Source: Deferribacteraceae bacterium
GTDB lineage: Bacteria > Chrysiogenota > Deferribacteres > Deferribacterales > JAISNW01
NCBI GenBank assembly: GCA_031278965.1
Contig: JAITJJ010000122.1
Span: forward strand, 1-14,910
Reading direction: 5' to 3'
DNA: 14,910 bases
The position numbers and the translations under genes were made by a program. Under the pieces are notes generated by a model. The model saw only the letters and a program-made list of their open reading frames with translations. It did no database searches and had not been told where the DNA came from. The stretch's first letter is position 1. Every line of letters starts with the position of its first letter. Below are positions 7,223 to 14,206 of this stretch, piece after piece.

Positions 7223-9732
7223 TTTTCCTTTAACTTCTCCTCAACATCCTTGAAAACGTTGTTTCCATACCATTGGGATTCACCGCTCTTTTCAAGTTTT
7301 TTAAGAATCTCCTTAGTATGCTTTTTCTCAGACTCGGCAAGGAGTTTTTTAACGGAAAGGACGATCTTCCTCTCTTTCTGGTCGGTTCTGGTTACAACCG
7401 CATTAAGAGGGAGCCCTTCGGTGTAGTTTGCAAGTTCCTGATTATCCGGATCAAGCTCGCTTTGGGGAATAAAGCCATGAAGACCGTTTTCCATTAAGAC
7501 TTCAATACCCCCTTTCATCGCGCCAATCACAGTCACATTAACCCCTTTGGAACCATCTGTTTTAGACAGTTCTTTCCAAGGGTTGGTTCCGGTCTGCTTG
7601 ATCCCTAAACTGATATGTTGGCGTGCCTCGTCAACTTTTAAGATTCGAGCCTCCAAAACATCACCTTTTTTAAAAGTTTTATGAAGATCCTCCGGCTTGT
7701 CTATCCACGATATATCGCCCTTGCGGATTAAGCCGTCTATAGCCTGCCCGAAATCCACAAAAAGCCCGAAATCAGTAATACTCTTTATTGTACACTCTAC
7801 AATACTTCCTTCCGGAGTGTCACGCTCTATGGCTATCCAAGGGTTTTCTGACATCATCTTTACGCTGATAGTGATTCTTTTGTGGTTGTCGTCATATTCC
7901 AAAACCCGCCCTTCCACAACACCTTTTATTTGAATATGGGCGTTTTTATTCCAAGAAAACTCCTCTGGGGGTATTACGGCATCAATCCCCGGCTCCACTT
8001 CGGCGATATAACCATTACGCCTTCTCCCTATTACCGATGCTTTTAAAGAAGAACCTGCGGGATAGCGCTCTCGCACAGAATCCCAAGGGTCTGGCTGGAG
8101 TTGTTTTAAGCTCACCTCAACCTTTCCGGTTTTGGCATCCATTTCCACTATCTGCACTTCAATCTCGTCACCCGGTTGGAAGTATTTTGTTGCATTCTTA
8201 GGACGCCCCCACGATATATTGGTTCTGTGCAGAAAGCCGTCAATCCCTCCGAGACTGATAAAAGCGCCGTAATCCCTAACGGATTTAACAACCCCTTTGA
8301 CCTTTTCACCCGTTTTATGGCGTGAAAAAAAGCCTTGCCGCTCGCGGTTTGTGGATTCAATCAGGTATTCTTTCGGAGAAACCACAATGGAGCGATGCCG
8401 TCCTGTCCCACTTGATCTGAGGATTTTGGCGGGAAGCGTTTTGCCGATATAGCTAGAGGGTTCCTGTATACGGCTGCGAAGGTCAATATGGGTTTCGGGA
8501 ACAAAAGCATCGTTATCACCGACCTTCCCTCTAAACCCTTTGTCTACCTTGCTCTCTATCTTAACTTTTACAATTTTCCCCACAGAATCGCGCCCGGAGC
8601 CTTGACGGTCAATATAATATTCCGAGGTGGTAAGACGCATAAACCCCTGTCCGCCGCTAAAACTCTCCACAACAAAATCCAACTTGTCGCCAACCTTTAT
8701 TCCCTCTGGAAGGATGGTTCTGTCAACAAGCCCTTCAGTTTTCATCCCGACATTTACAAGAACCTCATTGCCTTGTATCAAGGTTATTTCGCCTGTTACA
8801 GTATCCCCTTTCAGCGGTTGGCGGATGTTGCCTTCTCCTTCAATGAGCGCTTCAAAATCCAACTCTTCGGTGCCGGCATCATAATCTGTATTATTACCCA
8901 TTTTTTTCCTCTTCAATATATAATCTCTGACTTTGTTTACAAATTCTATCGGCGTGCTGGCACCTGCAGTGATCCCGATATTCTCGGCATCAAGAAAAAC
9001 ATCCTCAATATCGTCCTCACTCTCAATATGGTAGCTTCTGGGACATACTGATCGGCACAAACTGCATAACCTTGAAGTGTTGGCGCTGTTCTTCCCCCCC
9101 ACTACCAACATTACATCCACCTTTTCCGCAAGGTTAAGAGCTGCTTTCTGCCGTTTATGCGTGGCATCACAAATGGTGTTTTCCGCCGTCAGCAAACGGC
9201 AGCGGTTTTTAAGAACCGCTAAAACCTGTTCAAAAATCTCCTCATTCTGCGTTGTTTGCGCCAAAACCCCGTAAGCATCCCTATATGGGAGTGCCGCCGC
9301 CTCTTGAGGAGTGCTTACAATAAAATACTCTCCGTCAGCAGCATTGCTCACCGTTCCCCTGACTTCCGGGTGTTCGGCATCCCCCACGATAACCAGGGTT
9401 GAGTGCTGTGAAAGTTTTTTTGCAAGTCGGTGCGTTTTTGCTACAAAAGGGCATGTGGCATCTATCACCTTTCCCGCTCGTTTCCTTAAATCCGCTGCCG
9501 CCTTTTTCTCAACCCCGTGGGTACGGATTATCAATGTATCGCTTTTTCCCGCCTCGTAAGCGGCGGAGAGTTCCCGCACTCCTTCTTTCTCCAAAGCTGC
9601 CACTACCTGCGGATTATGTATAATTGGACCGAAGGTGGCCACCCGTTTTTCCTCAGCGCAAACCCCTCTTACAAGTTCTAAAGCGCGCTCCACTCCAAAG
9701 CAGAAACCTGAAAAGGCGGCTACAGTAACCAT
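7219..9732 (-). CDS. ispH-rpsA: Fusion of IspH (HMBPP reductase) and ribosomal protein S1
   Basis: Residues 1-277 are IspH, the [4Fe-4S] enzyme that reduces HMBPP to IPP and DMAPP in the last step of the MEP pathway. Its three cluster cysteines are present (Cys11 in GFCFGV, Cys94 in DATCPFV, Cys188 in TICDATHKRQ), as are His39, His121 with Glu123, Thr161/162, Ser216/Asn218 and Ser259. Residues 278-837 are a full-length S1 (560 residues; E. coli 557) with six S1 repeats. Repeats 3 to 5 carry the strongest RNA-binding signature (for example GVVKSVRDYGAFISLGGIDG). S1 binds mRNA at the 30S subunit during initiation. The same fusion is known from Clostridia and some other anaerobes. A Shine-Dalgarno site and ATG lie exactly at the joint, so a free S1 could also be made. 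An additional Cys cluster (223, 226, 230) is present in the IspH part. It follows cmk by 9 bp and overlaps sppA by 4 bp. Confidence 0.96.
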   Translation of the reverse strand: MVTVAAFSGFCFGVERALELVRGVCAEEKRVATFGPIIHNPQVVAALEKEGVRELSAAYEAGKSDTLIIRTHGVEKKAAADLRKRAGKVIDATCPFVAKTHRLAKKLSQHSTLVIVGDAEHPEVRGTVSNAADGEYFIVSTPQEAAALPYRDAYGVLAQTTQNEEIFEQVLAVLKNRCRLLTAENTICDATHKRQKAALNLAEKVDVMLVVGGKNSANTSRLCSLCRSVCPRSYHIESEDDIEDVFLDAENIGITAGASTPIEFVNKVRDYILKRKKMGNNTDYDAGTEELDFEALIEGEGNIRQPLKGDTVTGEITLIQGNEVLVNVGMKTEGLVDRTILPEGIKVGDKLDFVVESFSGGQGFMRLTTSEYYIDRQGSGRDSVGKIVKVKIESKVDKGFRGKVGDNDAFVPETHIDLRSRIQEPSSYIGKTLPAKILRSSGTGRHRSIVVSPKEYLIESTNRERQGFFSRHKTGEKVKGVVKSVRDYGAFISLGGIDGFLHRTNISWGRPKNATKYFQPGDEIEVQIVEMDAKTGKVEVSLKQLQPDPWDSVRERYPAGSSLKASVIGRRRNGYIAEVEPGIDAVIPPEEFSWNKNAHIQIKGVVEGRVLEYDDNHKRITISVKMMSENPWIAIERDTPEGSIVECTIKSITDFGLFVDFGQAIDGLIRKGDISWIDKPEDLHKTFKKGDVLEARILKVDEARQHISLGIKQTGTNPWKELSKTDGSKGVNVTVIGAMKGGIEVLMENGLHGFIPQSELDPDNQELANYTEGLPLNAVVTRTDQKERKIVLSVKKLLAESEKKHTKEILKKLEKSGESQWYGNNVFKDVEEKLKEK
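8899..8912 (-). promoter_or_regulatory. Internal ribosome binding site and ATG at the IspH/S1 joint
   Basis: On the minus strand AGAGG (8912-8908) is followed by six A residues and an in-frame ATG (8901-8899), ideal spacing for initiation. The ATG is codon 278 of the fusion, and the sequence after it (MGNNTDYDAGTEELDFEALI) has the look of an S1 N-terminus. This suggests that S1 is made both fused and free. Confidence 0.5.
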
Positions 9733-9741
9733 AATGTGTAA

Positions 9742-10401
9742 CTATCCCGCTATCTCCCTAATGCAAACTCGCATTATCTCAACAACTTCATCAATTGTCA
9801 AGAGTGTTGTATCAATTTCCTTTGCATCGGGGGCTTTTTTAAGAGGAGCATTTTCCCGTGAAATATCGTGTTTATCCCGCTCCGATATATCTTTTAAAAC
9901 ATCTTCATATATAACATTTTTGCCCTGCACCCTCCATTCGATGGTCCGCCGCCTTGCCCGTTCCTCTGAAGAGGCTATCAGAAAAAATTTTATATCTGCA
10001 TTGGGGAGAACCACTGTGCCAATATCTCTCCCATCCATTATAATATCCGCACCTTCCGCGATTTTTTGCTGTTTTGCAGTAAGGATTCGCCGTACCTCGC
10101 CATCCGCCGCAACGTCGCTGGTAGCAGCGGTTACCTCCGGCGTGCGGATCGCAGCGGAAACATCCTCCCGCCTATTAGGGGACTTCAAGACAAACGGCTT
10201 GCCCGCCCCGACGAATATAAAATCTGTCCGCCTAAGCAGTTCATAAAATGGCTCTCCAATAATTTTATATTTTAACTTCAAATATGCGCCGGCTCGATAC
10301 ATCGCCCCTGTATCAAGATAGATAAGGGAAAACTCGGAGGCTAATATCTTTGAAATAGTGCTTTTTCCGCTGGAAGCCGGTCCGTCCACAGCTACCTGCA
10401 T
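9742..10401 (-). CDS. cmk: Cytidylate kinase
   Basis: The enzyme phosphorylates CMP and dCMP with ATP in the cytoplasm. From ATG 10401 the product is 219 residues, the usual length. It opens with MQVAVDGPASSGKST (P-loop), then LDTGAMYRA, the CMP-binding insert, MDGRDIGTVVLPNADIKFFL and a RARRR-type LID segment, all standard. A longer frame reaches 10491, but the extra 30 residues have no family match. ATG 10401 has GAGG six bases upstream, and the candidate promoter lies inside the longer frame, so 10401 is the start. It is the first gene of the operon. The order cmk, ispH, rpsA is a common arrangement. It ends in TAG 9 bp before ispH-rpsA. Confidence 0.95.
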   Translation of the reverse strand: MQVAVDGPASSGKSTISKILASEFSLIYLDTGAMYRAGAYLKLKYKIIGEPFYELLRRTDFIFVGAGKPFVLKSPNRREDVSAAIRTPEVTAATSDVAADGEVRRILTAKQQKIAEGADIIMDGRDIGTVVLPNADIKFFLIASSEERARRRTIEWRVQGKNVIYEDVLKDISERDKHDISRENAPLKKAPDAKEIDTTLLTIDEVVEIMRVCIREIAG

Positions 10402-10445
10402 GAAAAACCTCGCACTGATGATAGAATATTCTCGCTCACGGGGTG

Positions 10446-10474
10446 AATATACAACCAACCTCACCCTAAAGCAA
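10446..10474 (-). promoter_or_regulatory. Candidate sigma70 promoter of the cmk operon
   Basis: On the minus strand TTGCTT (10474-10469) and TATATT (10451-10446) are separated by 17 bp. The -10 matches five of six consensus bases and the -35 three of six. The predicted start near 10439 gives a leader of roughly 38 nt to cmk. Nothing else in the 150 bp upstream of cmk fits better. Confidence 0.45.
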
Positions 10475-10589
10475 GAGAAAAAATCAAACATTTGCTGCTT
10501 AAAATAGGTTAAATTAAAATAAAGCCCCAGTAAGTGCGGTATAGTTTTTCAAGTTATATGATTGTTTCAAACGAGGGGTTCATCTTAAA

Positions 10590-10769
10590 ATAGTTGATCT
10601 CCCGCGTAATACGCAAGGCGATAGACAATCGGAAGATATTTCGGATGACAATTCGGTATTCAATGTGGTATATTTGGCAATAGAGCGAGCGTCCCGCAAG
10701 TGGGGTATGTCAATAAAAGACAGGAAACTCGCCTTGAATAGATTTATGCTTGAAAAAGGTGAATTCTAG
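10590..10769 (+). pseudogene. IS256-family transposase, decayed C-terminal remnant
   Basis: A short frame ending in TAG at 10767-10769 reads ISDDNSVFNVVYLAIERASR and then KWGMSIKDRKLALNRFMLEK. This matches the characteristic C-terminus of IS256 (mutator-type) transposases, which usually run IFPNDDSVFKLLYLA, then KKWTMPIxNWxxALNQFxI, then stop. Only about the last 40 residues are recognisable. The frame is open back to a stop at 10542, but the upstream residues do not resemble a transposase, and no catalytic DDE residues are present. The element is thus reduced to its 3' end. It sits between the cmk promoter and the regulator gene and marks the left edge of the accessory segment. The family assignment is from memory of the conserved tail and has not been searched. 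Confidence 0.65.
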
Positions 10770-10782
10770 AGGAGTTGCGGCA

Positions 10783-10806
10783 TTTACAAAAAATTATAAA
10801 CAGAGG
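10783..10806 (+). repeat. Possible right terminal inverted repeat of the IS256 remnant
   Basis: Fourteen bases after the transposase stop lies TTTACA-AAAAATTATAAA followed by CAGAGGC. IS256-family right ends often read TTTACACAAAATT and so on just past the stop codon. No matching left end is in the window, so this is tentative. The TATAAA at 10795-10800 could also act as a -10 element for the downstream regulator, since only 30 bp separate this end from its start codon. Confidence 0.35.
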
Positions 10807-10836
10807 CGAAGTAAAATAAGGGGAGGAGGGGAGAGT

Positions 10837-11535
10837 ATGCATAATACCATTGAACTTTCGGAGCTTTTTGATAGATTGGATATTGTTCAGACCTCATCTC
10901 CGCCTGAATTAAGAGAGGTTTATACCAAGTTCGGGAAAAGAAAGATATACAATAAAGGCGAGCATATAGTCACCTTTGGAATTAAATGTTCTCACTGTTA
11001 TTATGTAAATACAGGTTCATGCGTATATATTTATTCTTCTTTTGACGGCACCAACCGCGCAATCAGTCTAATGACTCCGGATTCCTCTTTCGGAGAAACC
11101 CCGTCCATCCTTAAAGAACCTGCAAAATTAAATGTGATATGCCTTGAACGGACGGATGTTTTTGAACTCCCTTTTTCTTACTTTGAAGAATATGCAGACA
11201 GAAAACTCCTTTTCTCTCTTATGCGCTATATCGCGCATAAAAATACAAATCTGTATGAAATTTTTGCTCTCTTTAATACTCTGAACACTGCCCAGCGGCT
11301 CTTGTTTTTCTTTAGGCTCTATGCCCGAAAGCAATCCAAGCCTGTGGACGATTGGTATACTTTTAAACATCGTTTCACTCACGAGTTTATGGCGGAAATG
11401 GTGGGGGCAACAAGGGTGACTGTAACACTTTTTCTAAACAAACTTAAAGCCAACGGATTGCTTGTATCTCACGGGCGCTTGCTTAAATTTAGAAGCGATA
11501 TAATCGCTTACGACTACATTTTAAAGGGGCATTAA
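10837..11535 (+). CDS. Crp/Fnr-family transcriptional regulator
   Basis: The 232-residue protein has an N-terminal cyclic-nucleotide-binding-type beta barrel (about 25-115, with the GE turn in FGETP at 85-89), a long dimerisation helix (about 120-160) and a C-terminal winged helix (about 176-225; HTH EFMAEMVGATRVTVTLFLNK). The recognition helix has Arg193 like E. coli CRP Arg180, but Val194 and Leu198 where CRP has Glu181 and Arg185, so it should not read a TGTGA or TTGAT half-site. Valine at this place recalls CprK, the regulator of reductive dehalogenation. Four cysteines (51, 54, 62, 102) lie in the sensor domain, possibly redox or metal ligands, but not in the FNR arrangement. The start is ATG 10837 because AGGAGGGG lies just upstream; a TTG at 10750 would run through the IS end. 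The 106-bp gap downstream holds a palindromic operator, so the next operon is the likely target. Confidence 0.9.
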   Translation: MHNTIELSELFDRLDIVQTSSPPELREVYTKFGKRKIYNKGEHIVTFGIKCSHCYYVNTGSCVYIYSSFDGTNRAISLMTPDSSFGETPSILKEPAKLNVICLERTDVFELPFSYFEEYADRKLLFSLMRYIAHKNTNLYEIFALFNTLNTAQRLLFFFRLYARKQSKPVDDWYTFKHRFTHEFMAEMVGATRVTVTLFLNKLKANGLLVSHGRLLKFRSDIIAYDYILKGH

Positions 11536-11565
11536 TTTCATAAACAAATTAAAAAAATAAAAAAT

Positions 11566-11581
11566 TGTTTTCCTCAAAACA
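11566..11581 (+). promoter_or_regulatory. Palindromic operator, candidate Crp/Fnr-type binding site
   Basis: TGTTTT-CCTC-AAAACA is a perfect 6+4+6 palindrome. Its centre lies about 42 bp upstream of the start predicted from the extended -10 element at 11601-11609, the position used by Crp/Fnr class II activators. The neighbouring regulator gene is the obvious partner. Confidence 0.6.
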
Positions 11582-11600
11582 TAAATTAGATAATAGTATA

Positions 11601-11609
11601 TGTTATAGT
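11601..11609 (+). promoter_or_regulatory. Extended -10 promoter of the redox operon
   Basis: TG-T-TATAGT is an extended -10 element with a five-of-six hexamer. The expected -35 site (about 11581-11586, ATAAAT) is poor, which fits activator-dependent transcription. The predicted start is near 11616, about 26 nt before the first gene. Confidence 0.5.
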
Positions 11610-11641
11610 TTTTCAATTCTTTTAATCGGATGGAGGAGTTT

Positions 11642-12103
11642 ATGAAAACTAATAATGTTGCCGCCGATACAAACAGTTTTATAAAACTGTTTGCTGCCAG
11701 CGGGAAGTACCTTACGCTGTTAAGGTATTGTTTTAGGGCTCTCTCGGTCATTGCATTCCTGCTCACGGGAGCTTTCGCCTTAAAACTGATCGGGGCTGCG
11801 GGAATCGCGGACTTTCTGAAAATGTTGGGAAGCGCTCTTACTTTTCAAGTTCATTCGCTTTACTTTAGCAACGGCGCGATTGTTTCAGTTACTGTAATAT
11901 TCCTGCTGTATACCGTCCTAACCCTGACTTCCAAGCGGTGGACTCTCTGGTTATGCGATATTGCAGTGCTTTTGAGTATAATTTACTTTATTCTCGGCGT
12001 TAGACAGTTAGTCTTTTTTAAAAGTATGTGGATTTTTATGGTTGCATTTTGGATTGTTCACAGATTTTTTCTTGGTCTTAACGCTGTTCGGAGGGAGATA
12101 TGA
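11642..12103 (+). CDS. Four-TM membrane protein of the redox operon
   Basis: I do not recognise a named family. The 153-residue protein starts at ATG 11642, preceded by GGAGGAG with a three-base gap; an ATG at 11630 lies before that ribosome site and is less likely. Four hydrophobic segments are visible, about residues 33-54, 78-96, 102-120 and 125-146. Only two histidines occur, His71 between the first two segments and His140 inside the fourth, so a di-heme cytochrome b is unlikely and a single heme is at best possible. The TGA overlaps the ATG of the flavoprotein gene (ATGA), pointing to coupled synthesis. Size, topology and position suggest a membrane anchor or quinone-interacting partner for the exported flavoprotein. 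That role is inferred from context only. Confidence 0.8.
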   Translation: MKTNNVAADTNSFIKLFAASGKYLTLLRYCFRALSVIAFLLTGAFALKLIGAAGIADFLKMLGSALTFQVHSLYFSNGAIVSVTVIFLLYTVLTLTSKRWTLWLCDIAVLLSIIYFILGVRQLVFFKSMWIFMVAFWIVHRFFLGLNAVRREI

Positions 12104-13953
12104 AAAAGTTTTCAAAATTCGGGCTCTCAAGGCGGACATTTCTTGCGGGAGTTGCCGCTGTGGCGGCTGTAGGGAAGGGTGCATTAAAGCCTGCTTCGGT
12201 TGAAGCGGCTGAAACTGCTGACTCAAACTTTAAGGGAGAGTTTGTGCTTTCAGAGAGTTATGCTGACAAAGCGTTGGTGGAAACGGATCTTCTGATAGTC
12301 GGAACAGGTTTTGCCGGTCTTTGGGCAGGGATTTCAGCTTATGACAAGGGGATAAAAAATATTGTCATGGTTGATAAAGGAAGCATAGGAAATTCAAGCA
12401 CGGCAAGCCTAACCCTTGGTTCAACTGATATTCTGTATCCAAGCGACAGCAAAGAAAAGTGGCTTGAAGAATATGTGAAGGGGGCAGATTATTTAAGCCG
12501 TCAGGACATGTGGGAGGATCTGCTTTCCACATCATATTCCAGAATGCAGAAACTCCAAAGTTGGGGGTTGAAATATGATACCGTTCACAGGCTAATCTCT
12601 GACGGGAATAAATATATTTCCATAACAGCCGGCGCCGAGTGGAACGGATTAGTATTGGGAAAAGCCGTAGTCGGCGTCCTTTTGAACGAACTTCTGAAAC
12701 GCAAAGGGATTCGCTATTACTCTAAAACATTGATAACTCAACTGCTTAAAGAGAACGGCCGGATAGCAGGGGCGGCCGGGGTGAATAGAGTGGACGGAAA
12801 CAGTGTTATTTTTAAGGCAAAAGCCGTCATAATTGCAACCGGGCAGTGCAGCTTCAGCGGACAGCACGCCCTAATGGAGCTTCAGACAGGAAACGGTTAT
12901 GCACTCGCCTATGATGCGGGAGCAACCTTAAATAATATGGAATTTCTGACTTTTGATATTGATCCCGGCGCTTACGGTCTTGAAGGCGGAAGCCTGCTTG
13001 GAGCTTTCGGTGCCAGAGTATTAAACAGAAAAAATCAGGACTTTATGTGGAAATACGATCCGGTTAACGGTATGGATGCCCATGTCCGCCTTTCCACCCG
13101 CTCTATGGCAAGGGAAGTCAAAGAAGGAAGGGGTCCGATATTTCTGGATAGGACTCAGTTCTGCTATTCCCTTGCGGGTCAATACTTTTGGAAAGGACTC
13201 CTGCCTGACGGGAGTTGGCAGAAGACAAATGAAGTGCGTCTGGGGGAACTAGGACACGATGTCACCAAAAGGCTTGATCCGTTTTATGCCCATTCTTTTG
13301 GGATTATAGGAGCCGTTAAGGCAAATGTTGATTGCAGCACTGAAATTCCCGGTCTGTTTGTTGCGGGAATTACAATTTCTCACGATCCAGGCAAAATCAA
13401 GGGCGCTGAAAGTGCAAGGGCTATGTGGTCTGGAGAACGGTCGGGGGAAACGGCAAGCAGTTATCTTGCAAATGCGCCGGACGTAGCGATAGATGCCGAT
13501 CAGGCAAGACTTGCAATGGAATTTGCCAAAAAGCCGTTGGATATTTCAGGAGATTTAACTCCTTCCGAAGTTCTTTGGGAAATACAGAAGGCTGTATTCC
13601 CATATGACGTATCTTTGCTGAAAAGCGAAGAGAGGCTGAAAAAAGCCCTCAACAGGATTTATGAGATCAAATCCGATGCCGCAGAACGTATGTATGCAAA
13701 GGATCCGCATGAACTCATAAAATATCACGAAACAATGAATATGCTTTTATGTGCCGAACTATTCCTCCTTGCCTCCATTGAAAGGAAGGAGAGCAGGGAG
13801 TGCCACTACAGAGAGGACTATCCCAAGATTAATCACACGGAGTGGCTTAAATGGATTAATTTCAGCAAAGCTGCGGACGGCACTCCGCATATTGCATTTG
13901 AACGGGTTCCGATTGAAAATTATCCGCTTAAACCTAACGAGGGGGATTTATGA
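12100..13953 (+). CDS. Tat-exported FAD oxidoreductase, SdhA/FrdA/AprA superfamily
   Basis: The 617-residue protein begins with a Tat signal: SRRTFLAG at residues 10-17, a hydrophobic stretch, and a likely cleavage site near residue 36 (VEA|AE). An FAD-binding Rossmann motif follows (LLIVGTGFAGLWAG, GxGxxG at 68-73). Family features after it are GARVLNR and EGRGPIFLD, the segment HSFGIIGAVKANVD (His398), IPGLFVAGI, and the C-terminal ESRECHYREDYP (564-575) typical of succinate dehydrogenase-type flavoproteins. No His is found where SdhA attaches FAD (NSSTASLTLG), so FAD is probably non-covalent. The HPT active-site motif of fumarate reductases reads DIDP (286-289), and the Arg before the GEGG turn is missing (AYGLEGGS), so fumarate or succinate is unlikely as substrate. 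With the ferredoxin encoded next, it resembles AprAB-like flavin/Fe-S pairs. The substrate is unknown. ATGA overlaps at both ends place it in the middle of a coupled operon. Confidence 0.9.
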   Translation: MKKFSKFGLSRRTFLAGVAAVAAVGKGALKPASVEAAETADSNFKGEFVLSESYADKALVETDLLIVGTGFAGLWAGISAYDKGIKNIVMVDKGSIGNSSTASLTLGSTDILYPSDSKEKWLEEYVKGADYLSRQDMWEDLLSTSYSRMQKLQSWGLKYDTVHRLISDGNKYISITAGAEWNGLVLGKAVVGVLLNELLKRKGIRYYSKTLITQLLKENGRIAGAAGVNRVDGNSVIFKAKAVIIATGQCSFSGQHALMELQTGNGYALAYDAGATLNNMEFLTFDIDPGAYGLEGGSLLGAFGARVLNRKNQDFMWKYDPVNGMDAHVRLSTRSMAREVKEGRGPIFLDRTQFCYSLAGQYFWKGLLPDGSWQKTNEVRLGELGHDVTKRLDPFYAHSFGIIGAVKANVDCSTEIPGLFVAGITISHDPGKIKGAESARAMWSGERSGETASSYLANAPDVAIDADQARLAMEFAKKPLDISGDLTPSEVLWEIQKAVFPYDVSLLKSEERLKKALNRIYEIKSDAAERMYAKDPHELIKYHETMNMLLCAELFLLASIERKESRECHYREDYPKINHTEWLKWINFSKAADGTPHIAFERVPIENYPLKPNEGDL

Positions 13954-14162
13954 TTGAGATATTAGACCAACAAAAATGCATCGGTTGCGGGACTTGTGTG
14001 GAAGTCTGCACAAAAGATGTCCTGCGGTATGATGATGAAAAATCAGCGGCATATATAGCCTATTTTGATGACTGCCAAACCTGTTATAATTGTGAGATGC
14101 ACTGCCCCGCCGAAGCTATATTCGTTCACCCGTATCACCGCGATAAAGTGCGCCCATGGTAG
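13950..14162 (+). CDS. 2x[4Fe-4S] ferredoxin, partner of the flavoprotein
   Basis: The 70-residue protein has two full CxxCxxCxxxC clusters: Cys10, 13, 16, 20 and Cys42, 45, 48, 52, the second followed by Pro as usual. The segment DDCQTCYNCEMHCP resembles the small AprB-like subunits found beside AprA/SdhA-type flavoproteins. It has no signal peptide, while its flavoprotein partner carries a Tat signal. It could be carried across the membrane bound to the flavoprotein, or it could deliver electrons from the cytoplasm. Its ATG overlaps the flavoprotein stop (ATGA), so near-equal synthesis is expected. It ends the operon with TAG. Confidence 0.93.
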   Translation: MIEILDQQKCIGCGTCVEVCTKDVLRYDDEKSAAYIAYFDDCQTCYNCEMHCPAEAIFVHPYHRDKVRPW

Positions 14163-14206
14163 GTGATAGTAGTAGGTACGGAATTTTAGGCTGACATATT
14201 GAAATT

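Noticed and set aside
8488..9051. A 187-codon plus-strand frame opposite ispH-rpsA.
   Set aside because: It is antisense to a clearly conserved gene, has no family features and no ribosome site that I can support.
9635..10246. A 203-codon plus-strand frame opposite ispH and cmk.
   Set aside because: It crosses two conserved genes on the other strand and its low-complexity Ser-rich translation is typical of an antisense shadow.
10402..10491. A 30-residue N-terminal extension of cytidylate kinase.
   Set aside because: The family begins at the P-loop segment, ATG 10401 has a proper ribosome site, and the candidate promoter lies inside the extension.
10562..10575. TTGTTTCAAACGA as a second copy of the operator.
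   Set aside because: Its half-sites and one-base centre differ from the TGTTTT-N4-AAAACA site, and it lies inside the IS remnant frame.
10750..10836. A longer start (TTG 10750) for the Crp/Fnr-type regulator.
   Set aside because: It would overlap the transposase tail and run through the IS end, whereas ATG 10837 has a strong AGGAGGGG site.
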